Program-made: the position numbers and the translations under genes
NCBI GenBank assembly: GCA_041890495.1
Contig: CP169086.1
Span: forward strand, 2,976,001-3,040,000
Reading direction: 5' to 3'
Source: Escherichia boydii
GTDB lineage: Bacteria; Pseudomonadota; Gammaproteobacteria; Enterobacterales; Enterobacteriaceae
Length of the DNA stretch: 64,000 bases
Shown here: positions 8,711 to 17,266 of the stretch, piece by piece
Layout of the letters: each line of letters opens with the position of its first letter
How positions within the stretch are numbered: position 1 is the stretch's first letter
The notes under the pieces: generated by a model
Seen by the model: only the letters and a program-made list of their open reading frames with translations
What the model was told of the DNA's origin: nothing
Database searches by the model: none

Positions 8711-9184
8711 ATGAGACACAAAAAAGTTTGGCTAATCCTGATCCTCAACCTGCTGCTGCTGGGCACCGTGCTGGCGTGGTACTTTCACACGCCCCCGCTG
8801 TCGGTGGCCTGCGACGGAAACCTGACCTTCTCTGACCGGCGCGACAGCCACGATTTCACCTTTGACGGCGAGATCATTATGCGTTTTCATCCCGACAAAA
8901 CGGGGTACATCACGGTTAACGGTAGCGTGGTGAATGCCCCGCGAAGCTGGGAGGTTTCCCGCCAGGAGATGTTTAAATGGCGTCACGTGGAGGGCGAACT
9001 GTATGAGATCGTTATTCAAAAAGTGGAGCGTTTTAGCCATGACGCCATGCCGCCCGGGGTCTTTGAAAAATACGTTGCCGGCCTGACGCTGGGCAATAAA
9101 AGGCTTCTGACGATCGAGCGCACGCCGGAAGACGCGCTGGTGATCAGCAATTTCTATTCGCCGGTGCTGATCTGCTCGGAATAA
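8711..9184 (+). CDS. FidL-like membrane protein
   Basis: A 157-residue protein with one N-terminal membrane anchor (about residues 6-23, VWLILILNLLLLGTVLAW) and a periplasmic domain of about 130 residues. It resembles the FidL-like family, whose genes usually stand next to a CadC/ToxR-like regulator, as here. The molecular role of the family is not established; a chaperone or effector role for the partner regulator, as with ToxS, is the likely analogy. Confidence 0.72.
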   Translation: MRHKKVWLILILNLLLLGTVLAWYFHTPPLSVACDGNLTFSDRRDSHDFTFDGEIIMRFHPDKTGYITVNGSVVNAPRSWEVSRQEMFKWRHVEGELYEIVIQKVERFSHDAMPPGVFEKYVAGLTLGNKRLLTIERTPEDALVISNFYSPVLICSE

Positions 9185-9720
9185 TGTCGACGGGTCAGGC
9201 TATACTTGCCGCCATGAATATTCGCATTCGCCCCACCACCCTCAAAGACGTTGCCGCCCTGTCCGCCATTGAACGCGCGGCATCCGGGCGCTTCCGTGAC
9301 GTTCCGGAACTCGCCTGGCTTGCCGATGGCGAGGTCATTTCCGCTGAGCAACACCTCGGCTACGTCGAACGCGGGCTAAGCTGGCTGGCGCTGGCGAACG
9401 ACCAGCCCGTCGGGTTTATCCTTGCTGAAGCCCATACGTCATCACTGTTTATTGTCGAACTCTCGGTTGATCTGAACTGGCAGGGAAAAGGGATCGGCAG
9501 GCAGCTCATCGCGCGCGTGGCAGATCATGCGCGTAACAGGGGGCTGACAGCGCTGACGTTGACGACGTTCAGGGACGTACCATGGAATGCGCCGTTCTAT
9601 GCGCGGCTGGGGTTTGAAAAAATGACGACGCTGACGCCTGAACTGCGTCAGAAAAGGGAAGAAGAGACAGCGCACGGTTTCGTGTATGAAACGCGCTGCG
9701 CCATGCGCCTGCCTCTGTAA
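9184..9720 (+). CDS. GNAT-family N-acetyltransferase
   Basis: A GNAT acetyltransferase of 168-178 residues. The acetyl-CoA pyrophosphate loop is visible as LNWQGKGIGRQLI (R/Q-x-x-G-x-G/A pattern), followed by the helix and the APFYARLGFE segment typical of the fold. The substrate cannot be read from the sequence. The first ATG (9184) overlaps the FidL-like stop as TAATG, which favours coupled translation; an ATG at 9214 (MNIRIRP) gives the more usual family N-terminus and may be the true start. Confidence 0.82.
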   Translation: MSTGQAILAAMNIRIRPTTLKDVAALSAIERAASGRFRDVPELAWLADGEVISAEQHLGYVERGLSWLALANDQPVGFILAEAHTSSLFIVELSVDLNWQGKGIGRQLIARVADHARNRGLTALTLTTFRDVPWNAPFYARLGFEKMTTLTPELRQKREEETAHGFVYETRCAMRLPL

Positions 9721-9721
9721 T

Positions 9722-9893
9722 ATCGCCCGGTGGCGCTGCGCTTACCGGGCCTACAAAACCCTAAACCGTAGGCCGAGTAAGGCGTAGCCGCCACCCGACA
9801 AAACCACGAACCGTAGGCCGGGTAAGGCGCAGCCGCCACCCGACAAAACCACGAACCGTAGGCCGGGTAAGGCGCAGCCGCCACCCGGCACAA
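9722..9893. repeat. REP element and tandem 45-bp REP array
   Basis: One REP in one orientation (GCCCGGTGGCGCTGCGCTTA, from 9725) is followed by units starting CCGTAGGCC at 9766, 9811 and 9856. The first two units are exactly 45 bp (REP plus the spacer ACAAAACCACGAA) and the third is cut to about 38 bp. Units 1 and 2 differ at two positions in the REP. The block separates the convergent acetyltransferase and tsr genes and could act as terminator or mRNA end protector. Confidence 0.85.
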
Positions 9894-9902
9894 CTTACGG
9901 CG

Positions 9903-11567
9903 TTAGAACGTTTCCCAGTTATCACCAGCATCAGCGGTAACCGTTTTACGCGCCATCGCCGGTGCTGCAACGGTTTTCGCAGAAGCGAATTCGCGGGCTT
10001 TCATCTGCTCCTGCTGAATGCGGAACACCGCCACGGCCTGAGTCAGACGGCTTGCCTGCTCTTCCAGTGCGGCTGCCGCTGCGGCAGATTCCTCTACCAG
10101 CGAGGCGTTCTGCTGGGTCACGCGATCCATCTCAGCGACCGCCAGCCCTACCTGGTCAATACCGCGGCTCTGCTCGTCAGACGCAGAGGCGATTTCACCC
10201 ATGATGTCCGTGACGCGGGTAACCGCATTCACGATCTCACCCATGGTTTCACCGGCACTTTCTACCAGCGTTGAACCCACTTCCACGCGACCCACGGAGT
10301 CTTCAATCAGGCTCTTGATCTCGCGTGCTGCCTGGGCGCTGCGCTGGGCCAGGTTACGCACTTCACCTGCTACCACCGCAAAACCACGGCCCTGCTCGCC
10401 CGCACGCGCCGCTTCTACCGCCGCGTTCAGTGCCAGGATGTTGGTCTGGAAAGCAATGCCGTCGATCACGCTGATAATGTCGGCAATTTTCTGCGAACTG
10501 CCCGCGATATCGCGCATGGTCTGCACCACGTTATCCACCACTTTGCCGCCTTTCTGCGCGGTTTCGGAGGCGCTCAGGGCAAGATGGCTCGCCTGACGGG
10601 CGTTCTCGGCGTTCTGCTTAACGGTCGCCGTCAGCTGCTCCATGCTGGCAGCGGTCTCTTCCAGGGAAGCGGCCTGCTGTTCAGTACGGGAGGAGAGGTC
10701 GTTATTGCCCATCGCAATTTCGCTCGCGCCGCTGTAGATCGCATTCGCGCCGTTACGCACGTCGCCAACGGTACGCACCAGCTCGCCCTGCATATGGCGC
10801 AGCGAGTCGGCCAGTTCACCCATCTCGTTGGTGCCCTGAACCTCAATGCGCTTCACCAGGTCGCCGCTGGCGATATGGCGAATGTTATCGATCAGACGAT
10901 TCAGCGGAGAGATCAGCGTCTGCTTGATGTTCAGCCAGACGGCCACAATCACCACCAGCACGGCAATCAGGACGCTGATCAGCACCCAGATAGCCTGGCT
11001 GAAGGAGCTGTTGCTGTCTTCGACCGCCGTCTGATACAGCTTGTCGTTCTGCTGCAGGTAGCTCACGTACTGCTTCTCAAAACCGTCCTGATAGCTCTGG
11101 GTCGGCTGGTCGAAGAAGGCGTTGATTTTGCCCGCGCCCAGCAGCTGAATCAGCTCCGCCAGCGCGCCGTGGTAGATATCGTAGTTACGCTTGATCTCCA
11201 TGGCATCCGCATCGCTTTGACGCGGATCGCGCGGCAGGGCTTCGTAGGCAGCCCAGTTTTTTTCCGCCTGTTTCAGAGACGCAGAGGCAATTTGCATCAA
11301 ATCGTTCACGGTCGCGCCGCTGCCGATATTGCTCTGGTCCATCATGTAGCGGATACCCGCGCGGTTCAGGGTATTACGGGTTTGCAGCAACGCTACCCAG
11401 CTGGCGTTCAGCGTGGACTGTTGCTGGCGAATGGTTTGCAGGACGGTGAAATTCTCTTTGTCATTCTTAAGGGCATTAAAGAAAAGACCACCGGATGTGA
11501 GTTGTAAAAGGCCAAATATCGCTAAAACCAGCATTAAGCTGGTGACAATCTTGATACGGTTTAACAT
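9903..11567 (-). CDS. tsr: Methyl-accepting chemotaxis protein, serine receptor
   Basis: A 554-residue chemoreceptor very close to E. coli Tsr, which senses serine, autoinducer-2 and 3,4-dihydroxymandelate and signals to CheA/CheW. The N-terminus (MLNRIKIVTSLMLVLA) is the first membrane segment; a four-helix periplasmic domain, second membrane segment (about residues 190-212), HAMP domain and long coiled-coil signalling domain follow. The hairpin tip around ISVIDGIAFQTNILALNAA is conserved. It ends in NWETF, the CheR/CheB tether of high-abundance receptors. The frame extends 22 codons upstream, but MLNRI follows a GAGGAAA ribosome site and matches the family. A sigma-28 promoter lies 30-56 bases upstream. 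Next to it is the hpa aromatic cluster. Confidence 0.95.
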   Translation of the reverse strand: MLNRIKIVTSLMLVLAIFGLLQLTSGGLFFNALKNDKENFTVLQTIRQQQSTLNASWVALLQTRNTLNRAGIRYMMDQSNIGSGATVNDLMQIASASLKQAEKNWAAYEALPRDPRQSDADAMEIKRNYDIYHGALAELIQLLGAGKINAFFDQPTQSYQDGFEKQYVSYLQQNDKLYQTAVEDSNSSFSQAIWVLISVLIAVLVVIVAVWLNIKQTLISPLNRLIDNIRHIASGDLVKRIEVQGTNEMGELADSLRHMQGELVRTVGDVRNGANAIYSGASEIAMGNNDLSSRTEQQAASLEETAASMEQLTATVKQNAENARQASHLALSASETAQKGGKVVDNVVQTMRDIAGSSQKIADIISVIDGIAFQTNILALNAAVEAARAGEQGRGFAVVAGEVRNLAQRSAQAAREIKSLIEDSVGRVEVGSTLVESAGETMGEIVNAVTRVTDIMGEIASASDEQSRGIDQVGLAVAEMDRVTQQNASLVEESAAAAAALEEQASRLTQAVAVFRIQQEQMKAREFASAKTVAAPAMARKTVTADAGDNWETF

Positions 11568-11596
11568 GTTTTCTCTTTCCTCAGACAGATACAGAA

Positions 11597-11623
11597 TTTT
11601 CGGCCTGGAAAGGGAAAACTTTA
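11597..11623 (-). promoter_or_regulatory. Sigma-28 (FliA) promoter of tsr
   Basis: Read on the minus strand: TAAAGTTT (11623-11616), an 11-base spacer, then GCCGAAAA (11604-11597). The FliA consensus is TAAAGTTT-N11-GCCGATAA, so 15 of 16 bases and the spacing match. It lies just upstream of the tsr start and places the gene in the flagellar late class. Confidence 0.88.
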
Positions 11624-11650
11624 CGAAATTCATCCTGGAATTTGTGGTTT

Positions 11651-12091
11651 TTACTCTTCTTCCCGCGCTGCGTTATGCCGGTTTCCGAGTTCAATAAACT
11701 CTTCCAGCAGCGCCGTCAGCTGTTTCATCTTCTCCGGCGTGTATTCCGCCTCAATTTGCTGATACGCCTCTTCGACCTGCGCCTGGGCGTGTTCATACAG
11801 CGCATTCCCCTCTTTGGTCAGCGACACGTACAGCTTGCGCTGGTCGTTCACCGGCTTTAAGCGCAGCACCAGGCCGTCACGCTCCATCCGCGTCAAAATG
11901 CCCGTCAGGCTCGGGCGCAGGATGCAGGTGCGAAACGCCAGATCGTGAAAATCCATCGACGGATGTTCAGCCAGCACGCGCACAATGCGCCACTGCTGCT
12001 CGGTCAGGTTATGGCGCTTCACGATCGGGCGGAAGTACGACATCGCCGCTTCCCGCGCCTGCAGCAGCGCGATGGTTAATGAATCATGCAT
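11651..12091 (-). CDS. hpaR: Homoprotocatechuate degradation regulator, MarR family
   Basis: A 146-residue MarR-type repressor, transcribed away from the hpaG operon. The winged helix is clear (LTEQQWRIVRVLAEHP, then RPSLTGILTRMERDGLV and the wing NDQRKLYVSLT). In E. coli HpaR represses the meta-cleavage operon and itself until the aromatic acid binds. Its gene is the expected left end of the hpa cluster. The divergent 270-bp gap to hpaG should hold its operators. Confidence 0.93.
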   Translation of the reverse strand: MHDSLTIALLQAREAAMSYFRPIVKRHNLTEQQWRIVRVLAEHPSMDFHDLAFRTCILRPSLTGILTRMERDGLVLRLKPVNDQRKLYVSLTKEGNALYEHAQAQVEEAYQQIEAEYTPEKMKQLTALLEEFIELGNRHNAAREEE

Positions 12092-12241
12092 AGCCTCTCC
12101 CCGCTAGTCATTAACAAGTAAACAATCACTAAAAGATGCTTTTATAAACAACACGTTTTCCGTCAAAAAGTCTAACAGAAACCATTCGGTTTTCTTAACA
12201 AACTGATTTAACTATAAATAAAAACCAATATGTAAATTTAT

Positions 12242-12257
12242 TGTTATTCATATCACA
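12242..12257 (+). promoter_or_regulatory. CRP-like site between hpaR and hpaG
   Basis: TGTTA, six bases, TCACA matches the CRP consensus TGTGA-N6-TCACA at nine of ten positions. It is centred about 112 bases before the hpaG start in an AT-rich gap (12092-12361). Other AT-rich direct repeats (TTAAC at 12310-12330) may be HpaR operators, but that is weak. Confidence 0.45.
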
Positions 12258-12361
12258 AATTTTTCACTTCTGATTGCGAAATAAACAGCAAAAGCATAAA
12301 ACCAGATCATTAACATATTAACTAAATCATAACCCGGACTAACGGGATGAGGAGTATATGA

Positions 12362-13639
12362 ATGAAAGGTACCGTTTTTGCCGTCGCTCTCAACCATCGA
12401 AGCCAGCGTGAAGCCTGGCGCGAGGCGTTTGAAAAAGCCCCCTACAACACGCCGCCGAAAACGGCGGTGTGGTTTATCAAACCGCATAACACGGTGATTC
12501 GCGCGGGCGAGCCCATTCCGTTCCCGCAGGGGGAAACGGTGCTGAGCGGCGCCACGGTGGCGCTGGTGGTGGGCAAAACCGCCAGCAAGGTGCGCGTGGA
12601 GGACGCCGCGGAGTACATCGCGGGGTATGCGCTCGCCAACGAAGTGAGCCTGCCGGAAGAGAGCTTCTACCGCCCGGCCATCAAGGCTAAATGCCGGGAC
12701 GGATTTTGCCCGCTCGGCGAACTTGTCGCCGTTGATAACGTGGATAACCTGACCATCATCACCGAGATCAACGGCCGCGAAGCGGACCACTGGAACACGG
12801 CCGATCTGCAGCGAAGCGCCGCCGAACTGCTGAGCGCCCTGAGCGAGTTCGCCACCCTTAATCCCGGCGATGCGATCCTGCTCGGTACTCCGCAAAGCCG
12901 CGTTGAGGTCCGCCCGGGCGATCGGGTGCGTATTCTGGCGGAGGGGTTTCCGCCGCTGGAAAACCCGGTGGTGGATGAGCGCGACGTCGCTAGCACGCAC
13001 CGCACGCCGCCGCACGCCACGCTGTTTGCCCTCGGTCTGAACTATGCCGATCACGCCAGCGAGCTGGACTTCAAGCCGCCCACCGAGCCGCTGGTCTTTA
13101 TCAAAGCGCCGAACACCTTCAACGGCGACAACCAGACGTCGGTGCGCCCGAACAACGTCGAGTACATGCACTATGAAGCGGAGCTTGTGGTGGTCATCGG
13201 CAAAACCGCCCGTAAGGTGAGCGAAGCCGAGGCGATGGACTATGTTGCGGGCTATACGGTCTGCAACGACTACGCCATCCGCGACTACCTGGAAAACTAC
13301 TACCGCCCGAACCTGCGGGTGAAAAGCCGCGACGGGCTGACCCCCATTTCCCCAAACGTCGTGCCAAAAGAGGCCATTCCCGACCCGCACAACCTCGCCC
13401 TGCGCACCTTCGTCAACGGCGAGCTGCGTCAGGAAGGCACCACGGCGGATCTGATCTTCAGCATCCCGTACCTGATTGCATACCTGAGCGACTTTATGAC
13501 CCTGCAGCCGGGCGACATGATTGCCACCGGCACGCCGAAGGGGCTGTCCGACGTGGTACCGGGCGATGAAGTGGTGGTGGAAGTCGAAGGCGTTGGACGC
13601 CTGGTGAACCGAATTGTGAGTGAGGAGACGGCAAAATGA
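12362..13639 (+). CDS. hpaG: HpaG bifunctional decarboxylase/isomerase
   Basis: A 425-residue enzyme built from two fumarylacetoacetate-hydrolase-like halves. It decarboxylates 5-oxo-pent-3-ene-1,2,5-tricarboxylate and isomerises the 2-hydroxyhepta-2,4-diene-1,7-dioate product. The second half (from FALGLNYADHASELDF) keeps the metal-binding Glu motif HYEAELVVVIG; the matching stretch in the first half reads SGATVALVVG, so those ligands are absent there. The ATG at 12362 follows a GAGGAG ribosome site; an overlapping ATG at 12358 is out of frame. It is the first gene of the hpaGEDF operon and overlaps hpaE by four bases (ATGA). Confidence 0.94.
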   Translation: MKGTVFAVALNHRSQREAWREAFEKAPYNTPPKTAVWFIKPHNTVIRAGEPIPFPQGETVLSGATVALVVGKTASKVRVEDAAEYIAGYALANEVSLPEESFYRPAIKAKCRDGFCPLGELVAVDNVDNLTIITEINGREADHWNTADLQRSAAELLSALSEFATLNPGDAILLGTPQSRVEVRPGDRVRILAEGFPPLENPVVDERDVASTHRTPPHATLFALGLNYADHASELDFKPPTEPLVFIKAPNTFNGDNQTSVRPNNVEYMHYEAELVVVIGKTARKVSEAEAMDYVAGYTVCNDYAIRDYLENYYRPNLRVKSRDGLTPISPNVVPKEAIPDPHNLALRTFVNGELRQEGTTADLIFSIPYLIAYLSDFMTLQPGDMIATGTPKGLSDVVPGDEVVVEVEGVGRLVNRIVSEETAK

Positions 13640-15102
13640 AAAAAATTAACCACTGGATCAACGGTAAAAACGTCGCGGGAAGCGAGTACTTCCACACCAC
13701 CAATCCGGCCTCCGGCGAGGTATTAGCGGAAGTCGCCTCCGGCGGTGAAGCTGAAATTAACCAGGCCGTCGCCGCCGCCAAAGAGGCGTTCCCGAAGTGG
13801 GCTAATCTGCCGATGAAGGAGCGCGCGCGCCTGATGCGTCGTCTGGGCGATCTGATCGACCAGAACGTGCCGGAGATCGCCGCCATGGAAACCGCCGACA
13901 CCGGCCTGCCGATCCACCAGACCAAAAACGTGCTGATCCCGCGCGCCTCGCACAACTTCGAGTTCTTCGCCGAGGTGTGCCAGCAGATGAACGGCAAAAC
14001 CTACCCGGTCGACGACAAGATGCTCAACTACACCCTGGTGCAGCCGGTGGGCGTCTGCGCGCTGGTGTCGCCGTGGAACGTGCCGTTTATGACCGCCACC
14101 TGGAAGGTCGCGCCCTGTCTGGCCTTAGGTAATACCGCGGTGCTGAAGATGTCCGAGCTCTCCCCGCTGACCGCCGACCGGCTGGGCGAGCTGGCCCTCG
14201 AAGCGGGTATTCCGGCGGGCGTACTCAACGTAGTGCAGGGCTACGGCGCAACGGCAGGCGACGCGCTGGTGCGCCATCACGACGTGCGCGCCGTCTCCTT
14301 CACCGGCGGCACCGCCACCGGACGCAACATCATGAAAAACGCCGGGCTGAAGAAGTACTCCATGGAGCTGGGCGGCAAATCCCCGGTGCTGATCTTTGAG
14401 GATGCCGACATCGAGCGCGCGCTGGACGCCGCCCTGTTCACCATCTTCTCCATCAACGGCGAGCGCTGCACCGCGGGCTCGCGCATCTTTATCCAGCAGA
14501 GCATCTACCCGGAATTCGTGAAGCGCTTTGCCGAACGCGCCAACCGCCTGCGCGTGGGCGACCCGACCGATCCGAACACCCAGATTGGCGCGCTCATCAG
14601 CAAGCAGCACTGGGAAAAAGTCTCCGGCTACATCCGCCTCGGTATTGAAGAGGGTGCAACCCTGCTGGCGGGCGGCCCTGACAAACCGACCGACCTGCCT
14701 GCGCACCTGAAGGGCGGCAACTTCCTGCGCCCGACCGTGCTGGCGGACGTCGATAACCGCATGCGCGTGGCGCAGGAGGAGATCTTCGGACCGGTAGCAT
14801 GCCTGCTGCCGTTCAAGGACGAAGCGGAAGGACTGCGGCTGGCCAACGACGTGGAGTACGGCCTGGCGTCGTATATCTGGACCCAGGACGTCAGCAAGGT
14901 GCTGCGTCTGGCGCGCAGCATCGAAGCGGGCATGGTGTTCGTCAACACCCAGAACGTGCGCGACCTGCGCCAGCCGTTTGGCGGCGTGAAGGCCTCCGGC
15001 ACCGGCCGCGAGGGCGGCGAGTACAGCTTCGAGGTGTTCGCAGAGATGAAGAACGTCTGCATCTCCATGGGCGACCATCCGATTCCAAAGTGGGGGATCT
15101 GA
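13636..15102 (+). CDS. hpaE: 5-carboxymethyl-2-hydroxymuconate semialdehyde dehydrogenase
   Basis: A 488-residue NAD-dependent aldehyde dehydrogenase that oxidises the ring-cleavage product of homoprotocatechuate. The catalytic Glu (MELGGKSP) and Cys (NGERCTAGSRIF) are both present, with the NAD-binding VSPWNVPF and FTGGTATGR segments. It starts inside the hpaG stop (ATGA) and ends two bases before hpaD, so it is co-translated in the meta-cleavage operon. Confidence 0.95.
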   Translation: MKKINHWINGKNVAGSEYFHTTNPASGEVLAEVASGGEAEINQAVAAAKEAFPKWANLPMKERARLMRRLGDLIDQNVPEIAAMETADTGLPIHQTKNVLIPRASHNFEFFAEVCQQMNGKTYPVDDKMLNYTLVQPVGVCALVSPWNVPFMTATWKVAPCLALGNTAVLKMSELSPLTADRLGELALEAGIPAGVLNVVQGYGATAGDALVRHHDVRAVSFTGGTATGRNIMKNAGLKKYSMELGGKSPVLIFEDADIERALDAALFTIFSINGERCTAGSRIFIQQSIYPEFVKRFAERANRLRVGDPTDPNTQIGALISKQHWEKVSGYIRLGIEEGATLLAGGPDKPTDLPAHLKGGNFLRPTVLADVDNRMRVAQEEIFGPVACLLPFKDEAEGLRLANDVEYGLASYIWTQDVSKVLRLARSIEAGMVFVNTQNVRDLRQPFGGVKASGTGREGGEYSFEVFAEMKNVCISMGDHPIPKWGI

Positions 15103-15104
15103 AA

Positions 15105-15956
15105 ATGGGTAAATTAGCGTTAGCGGCAAAAATCACCCACGTGCCGTCGATGTACCTCTCCGAGCTGCCGGGTAAAAACCACGGCTGCCGCCAGGGCGCT
15201 ATCGACGGACACAAAGAGATTAGCAAGCGCTGCCGGGAGCTGGGCGTCGATACCATTATCGTCTTCGACACCCACTGGCTGGTGAACAGCGCGTACCACA
15301 TCAACTGTGCGGACCATTTTGCGGGCGTCTACACCAGCAACGAGCTGCCGCACTTTATCCGCGACATGACCTACGACTACGACGGCAACCCGGAACTCGG
15401 CCAGCTGATTGCCGACGAGGCGGTGAAGCTTGGCGTACGCGCCAAAGCGCACAACATTCCGAGCCTGAAGCTGGAGTACGGCACGCTTGTGCCGATGCGC
15501 TACATGAACGCGGATAAGCACTTCAAAGTGGTCTCCATCTCGGCGTTCTGCACGGTTCACGACTTCGCCGACAGCCGCAGGCTGGGCGAGGCCATCGTCA
15601 GCGCCATTGAGAAATACGACGGCACAGTGGCGGTGCTCGCCAGCGGCTCGCTGTCGCACCGCTTTATCGACGATCAGCGTGCCGAGGAAGGGATGAACAG
15701 CTACACCCGCGAGTTCGACCGCCAGATGGACGAGCGCGTGGTGAAGCTGTGGCGCGAGGGCCAGTTCAAAGAATTCTGCAGCATGCTGCCGGAGTACGCC
15801 GACTACTGCTACGGCGAGGGCAACATGCACGACACGGTGATGCTGCTGGGCATGCTCGGCTGGGACAAATACGACGGCAAGGTGGAGTTTCTCACCGAGC
15901 TGTTCGCCAGCTCCGGCACCGGCCAGGTCAACGCCGTTTTCCCCCTGCCCGCGTAA
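15105..15956 (+). CDS. hpaD: Homoprotocatechuate 2,3-dioxygenase
   Basis: A 283-residue extradiol ring-cleavage dioxygenase of the LigB (class III) type. It opens 3,4-dihydroxyphenylacetate between carbons 2 and 3. Typical elements are FDTHWLVNS near the N-terminus, SISAFCTVHDF in the middle and ASGSLSHRFIDD, which supply iron and substrate contacts. The frame is open far upstream through hpaE, but the start at 15105 gives the family N-terminus (MGKLALAAKITHVPSMY) two bases after the hpaE stop. hpaF follows after nine bases. Confidence 0.95.
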   Translation: MGKLALAAKITHVPSMYLSELPGKNHGCRQGAIDGHKEISKRCRELGVDTIIVFDTHWLVNSAYHINCADHFAGVYTSNELPHFIRDMTYDYDGNPELGQLIADEAVKLGVRAKAHNIPSLKLEYGTLVPMRYMNADKHFKVVSISAFCTVHDFADSRRLGEAIVSAIEKYDGTVAVLASGSLSHRFIDDQRAEEGMNSYTREFDRQMDERVVKLWREGQFKEFCSMLPEYADYCYGEGNMHDTVMLLGMLGWDKYDGKVEFLTELFASSGTGQVNAVFPLPA

Positions 15957-15965
15957 GGAGCCACC

Positions 15966-16346
15966 ATGCCGCACTTTATTGCTGAATGTACCGACAACAT
16001 CCGCCAGCAGGCCGACCTGCCGGGGCTGTTTGCCAAAGTGAACGAGGCGCTCGCCGCCACGGGCATCTTCCCGCTCGGCGGTATCCGCAGCCGCGCCCAC
16101 TGGCTGGACACCTGGCAGATGGCCGACGGAAAACACGATTACGCCTTTGCGCATATGACGCTGAAGATTGGCGCGGGGCGCAGTCTGGAGAGCCGGGAAG
16201 CCGTGGGGGAGATGCTGTTTGAGCTTATCAAAGCGCACTTCGCGGAGCTGATGGCCGCCCGCTATCTGGCGCTGTCGTTCGAGCTCGACGAACTGCACCC
16301 AACGCTTAATTACAAACAGAACAACGTGCACGCATTGTTTAAGTAG
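15966..16346 (+). CDS. hpaF: 5-carboxymethyl-2-hydroxymuconate isomerase
   Basis: A 126-residue enzyme of the tautomerase superfamily with the N-terminal catalytic Pro exposed after Met removal (MPHFIAECTDN). It isomerises 5-carboxymethyl-2-hydroxymuconate for the HpaG step. The length fits the E. coli protein. GGAGCCACC precedes the start. A REP pair separates it from hpaH. Confidence 0.93.
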   Translation: MPHFIAECTDNIRQQADLPGLFAKVNEALAATGIFPLGGIRSRAHWLDTWQMADGKHDYAFAHMTLKIGAGRSLESREAVGEMLFELIKAHFAELMAARYLALSFELDELHPTLNYKQNNVHALFK

Positions 16347-16356
16347 CCGTCTGCTT

Positions 16357-16430
16357 GCCCGGTGGCGCTTCGCTTACCGGGCCTACAACGGCCCCGAACG
16401 TAGACCGGGTAAGCGAAGCGCTACCCGGCA
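16357..16430. repeat. Inverted REP pair (BIME) inside the hpa operon
   Basis: Two REP units in opposite orientation (GCCCGGTGGCGCTTCGCTTA from 16357, and its near-complement ending CTACCCGGCA at 16430) fill the gap between hpaF and hpaH. Transcribed, they fold into a long hairpin that may stabilise the upstream mRNA or reduce read-through. Confidence 0.85.
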
Positions 16431-16453
16431 ACAGCCGCACAAAGGATATCGCC

Positions 16454-17257
16454 ATGCTCGATAAACACACCCATACCCTGATCGCCCATCGTCTGCATCA
16501 GGCGGAACAGTCCCGGGAGCAGATCCGCGCGATCTCGCTGGACTACCCGGAGATCACCATTGAAGACGCCTACGCCGTCCAGCGCGAATGGGTCAGCCTG
16601 AAAATTGCCGAAGGCCGCGTGCTGAAAGGCCACAAGATCGGCCTCACCTCCAAAGCGATGCAGGCCAGCTCGCAGATCGGCGAGCCGGACTACGGTGCGC
16701 TGCTGGACGACATGTTCTTCCACGATGGCAGCGACATTCCCGTCGATCGCTTCATCGTTCCGCGCATTGAAGTGGAGCTGGCCTTCGTGCTGGCAAAGCC
16801 GCTGCGCGGCCCGAACTGCACGATCTTCGACGTCTATAACGCCACGGATTACGTCATCCCCGCGCTGGAGCTGATCGACGCCCGCTGCCACAACGTTGAC
16901 CCGGAAACCCAGCGTCCGCGCAAGGTGTTCGACACCATCTCCGATAACGCCGCCAACGCGGGCGTGATCCTCGGCGGCCGTCCTATCAAGCCCGACGAGC
17001 TGGATCTGCGCTGGATCTCCGCCCTGCTCTACCGCAACGGCGTGATCGAAGAGACCGGCGTGGCCGCAGGCGTGCTTAACCACCCGGCGAACGGCGTGGC
17101 GTGGCTGGCGAACAAGCTGGCGCCGTACGACGTGCAGCTTGAGCCTGGCCAGATCGTTCTCGGCGGCTCGTTTACCCGCCCGGTGCCCGCCAGCAGAGGC
17201 GACACCTTCCACGTCGACTACGGCAACATGGGCTCCATCAGCTGCCGCTTTGTCTAG
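16454..17257 (+). CDS. hpaH: 2-oxo-hept-4-ene-1,7-dioate hydratase
   Basis: A 267-residue member of the MhpD/HpaH hydratase family (fumarylacetoacetase-like fold). It adds water to 2-oxo-hept-4-ene-1,7-dioate, giving the aldol substrate for HpaI. The metal-binding Glu pair is in RIEVELAFVLAKPL, and HKIGLTSKAMQ is a family motif. The start at 16454 has an AAGGATAT ribosome site; the open frame extends upstream through the REP pair but carries no family sequence. hpaI starts nine bases after its stop. Confidence 0.94.
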   Translation: MLDKHTHTLIAHRLHQAEQSREQIRAISLDYPEITIEDAYAVQREWVSLKIAEGRVLKGHKIGLTSKAMQASSQIGEPDYGALLDDMFFHDGSDIPVDRFIVPRIEVELAFVLAKPLRGPNCTIFDVYNATDYVIPALELIDARCHNVDPETQRPRKVFDTISDNAANAGVILGGRPIKPDELDLRWISALLYRNGVIEETGVAAGVLNHPANGVAWLANKLAPYDVQLEPGQIVLGGSFTRPVPASRGDTFHVDYGNMGSISCRFV

Positions 17258-17266
17258 GAGAGCACG

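Noticed and set aside
9766..9893. Possible CRISPR array (regular 45-bp repeats)
   Set aside because: The repeated unit includes the whole sequence with no variable spacers, and it matches the REP consensus found elsewhere in the window.
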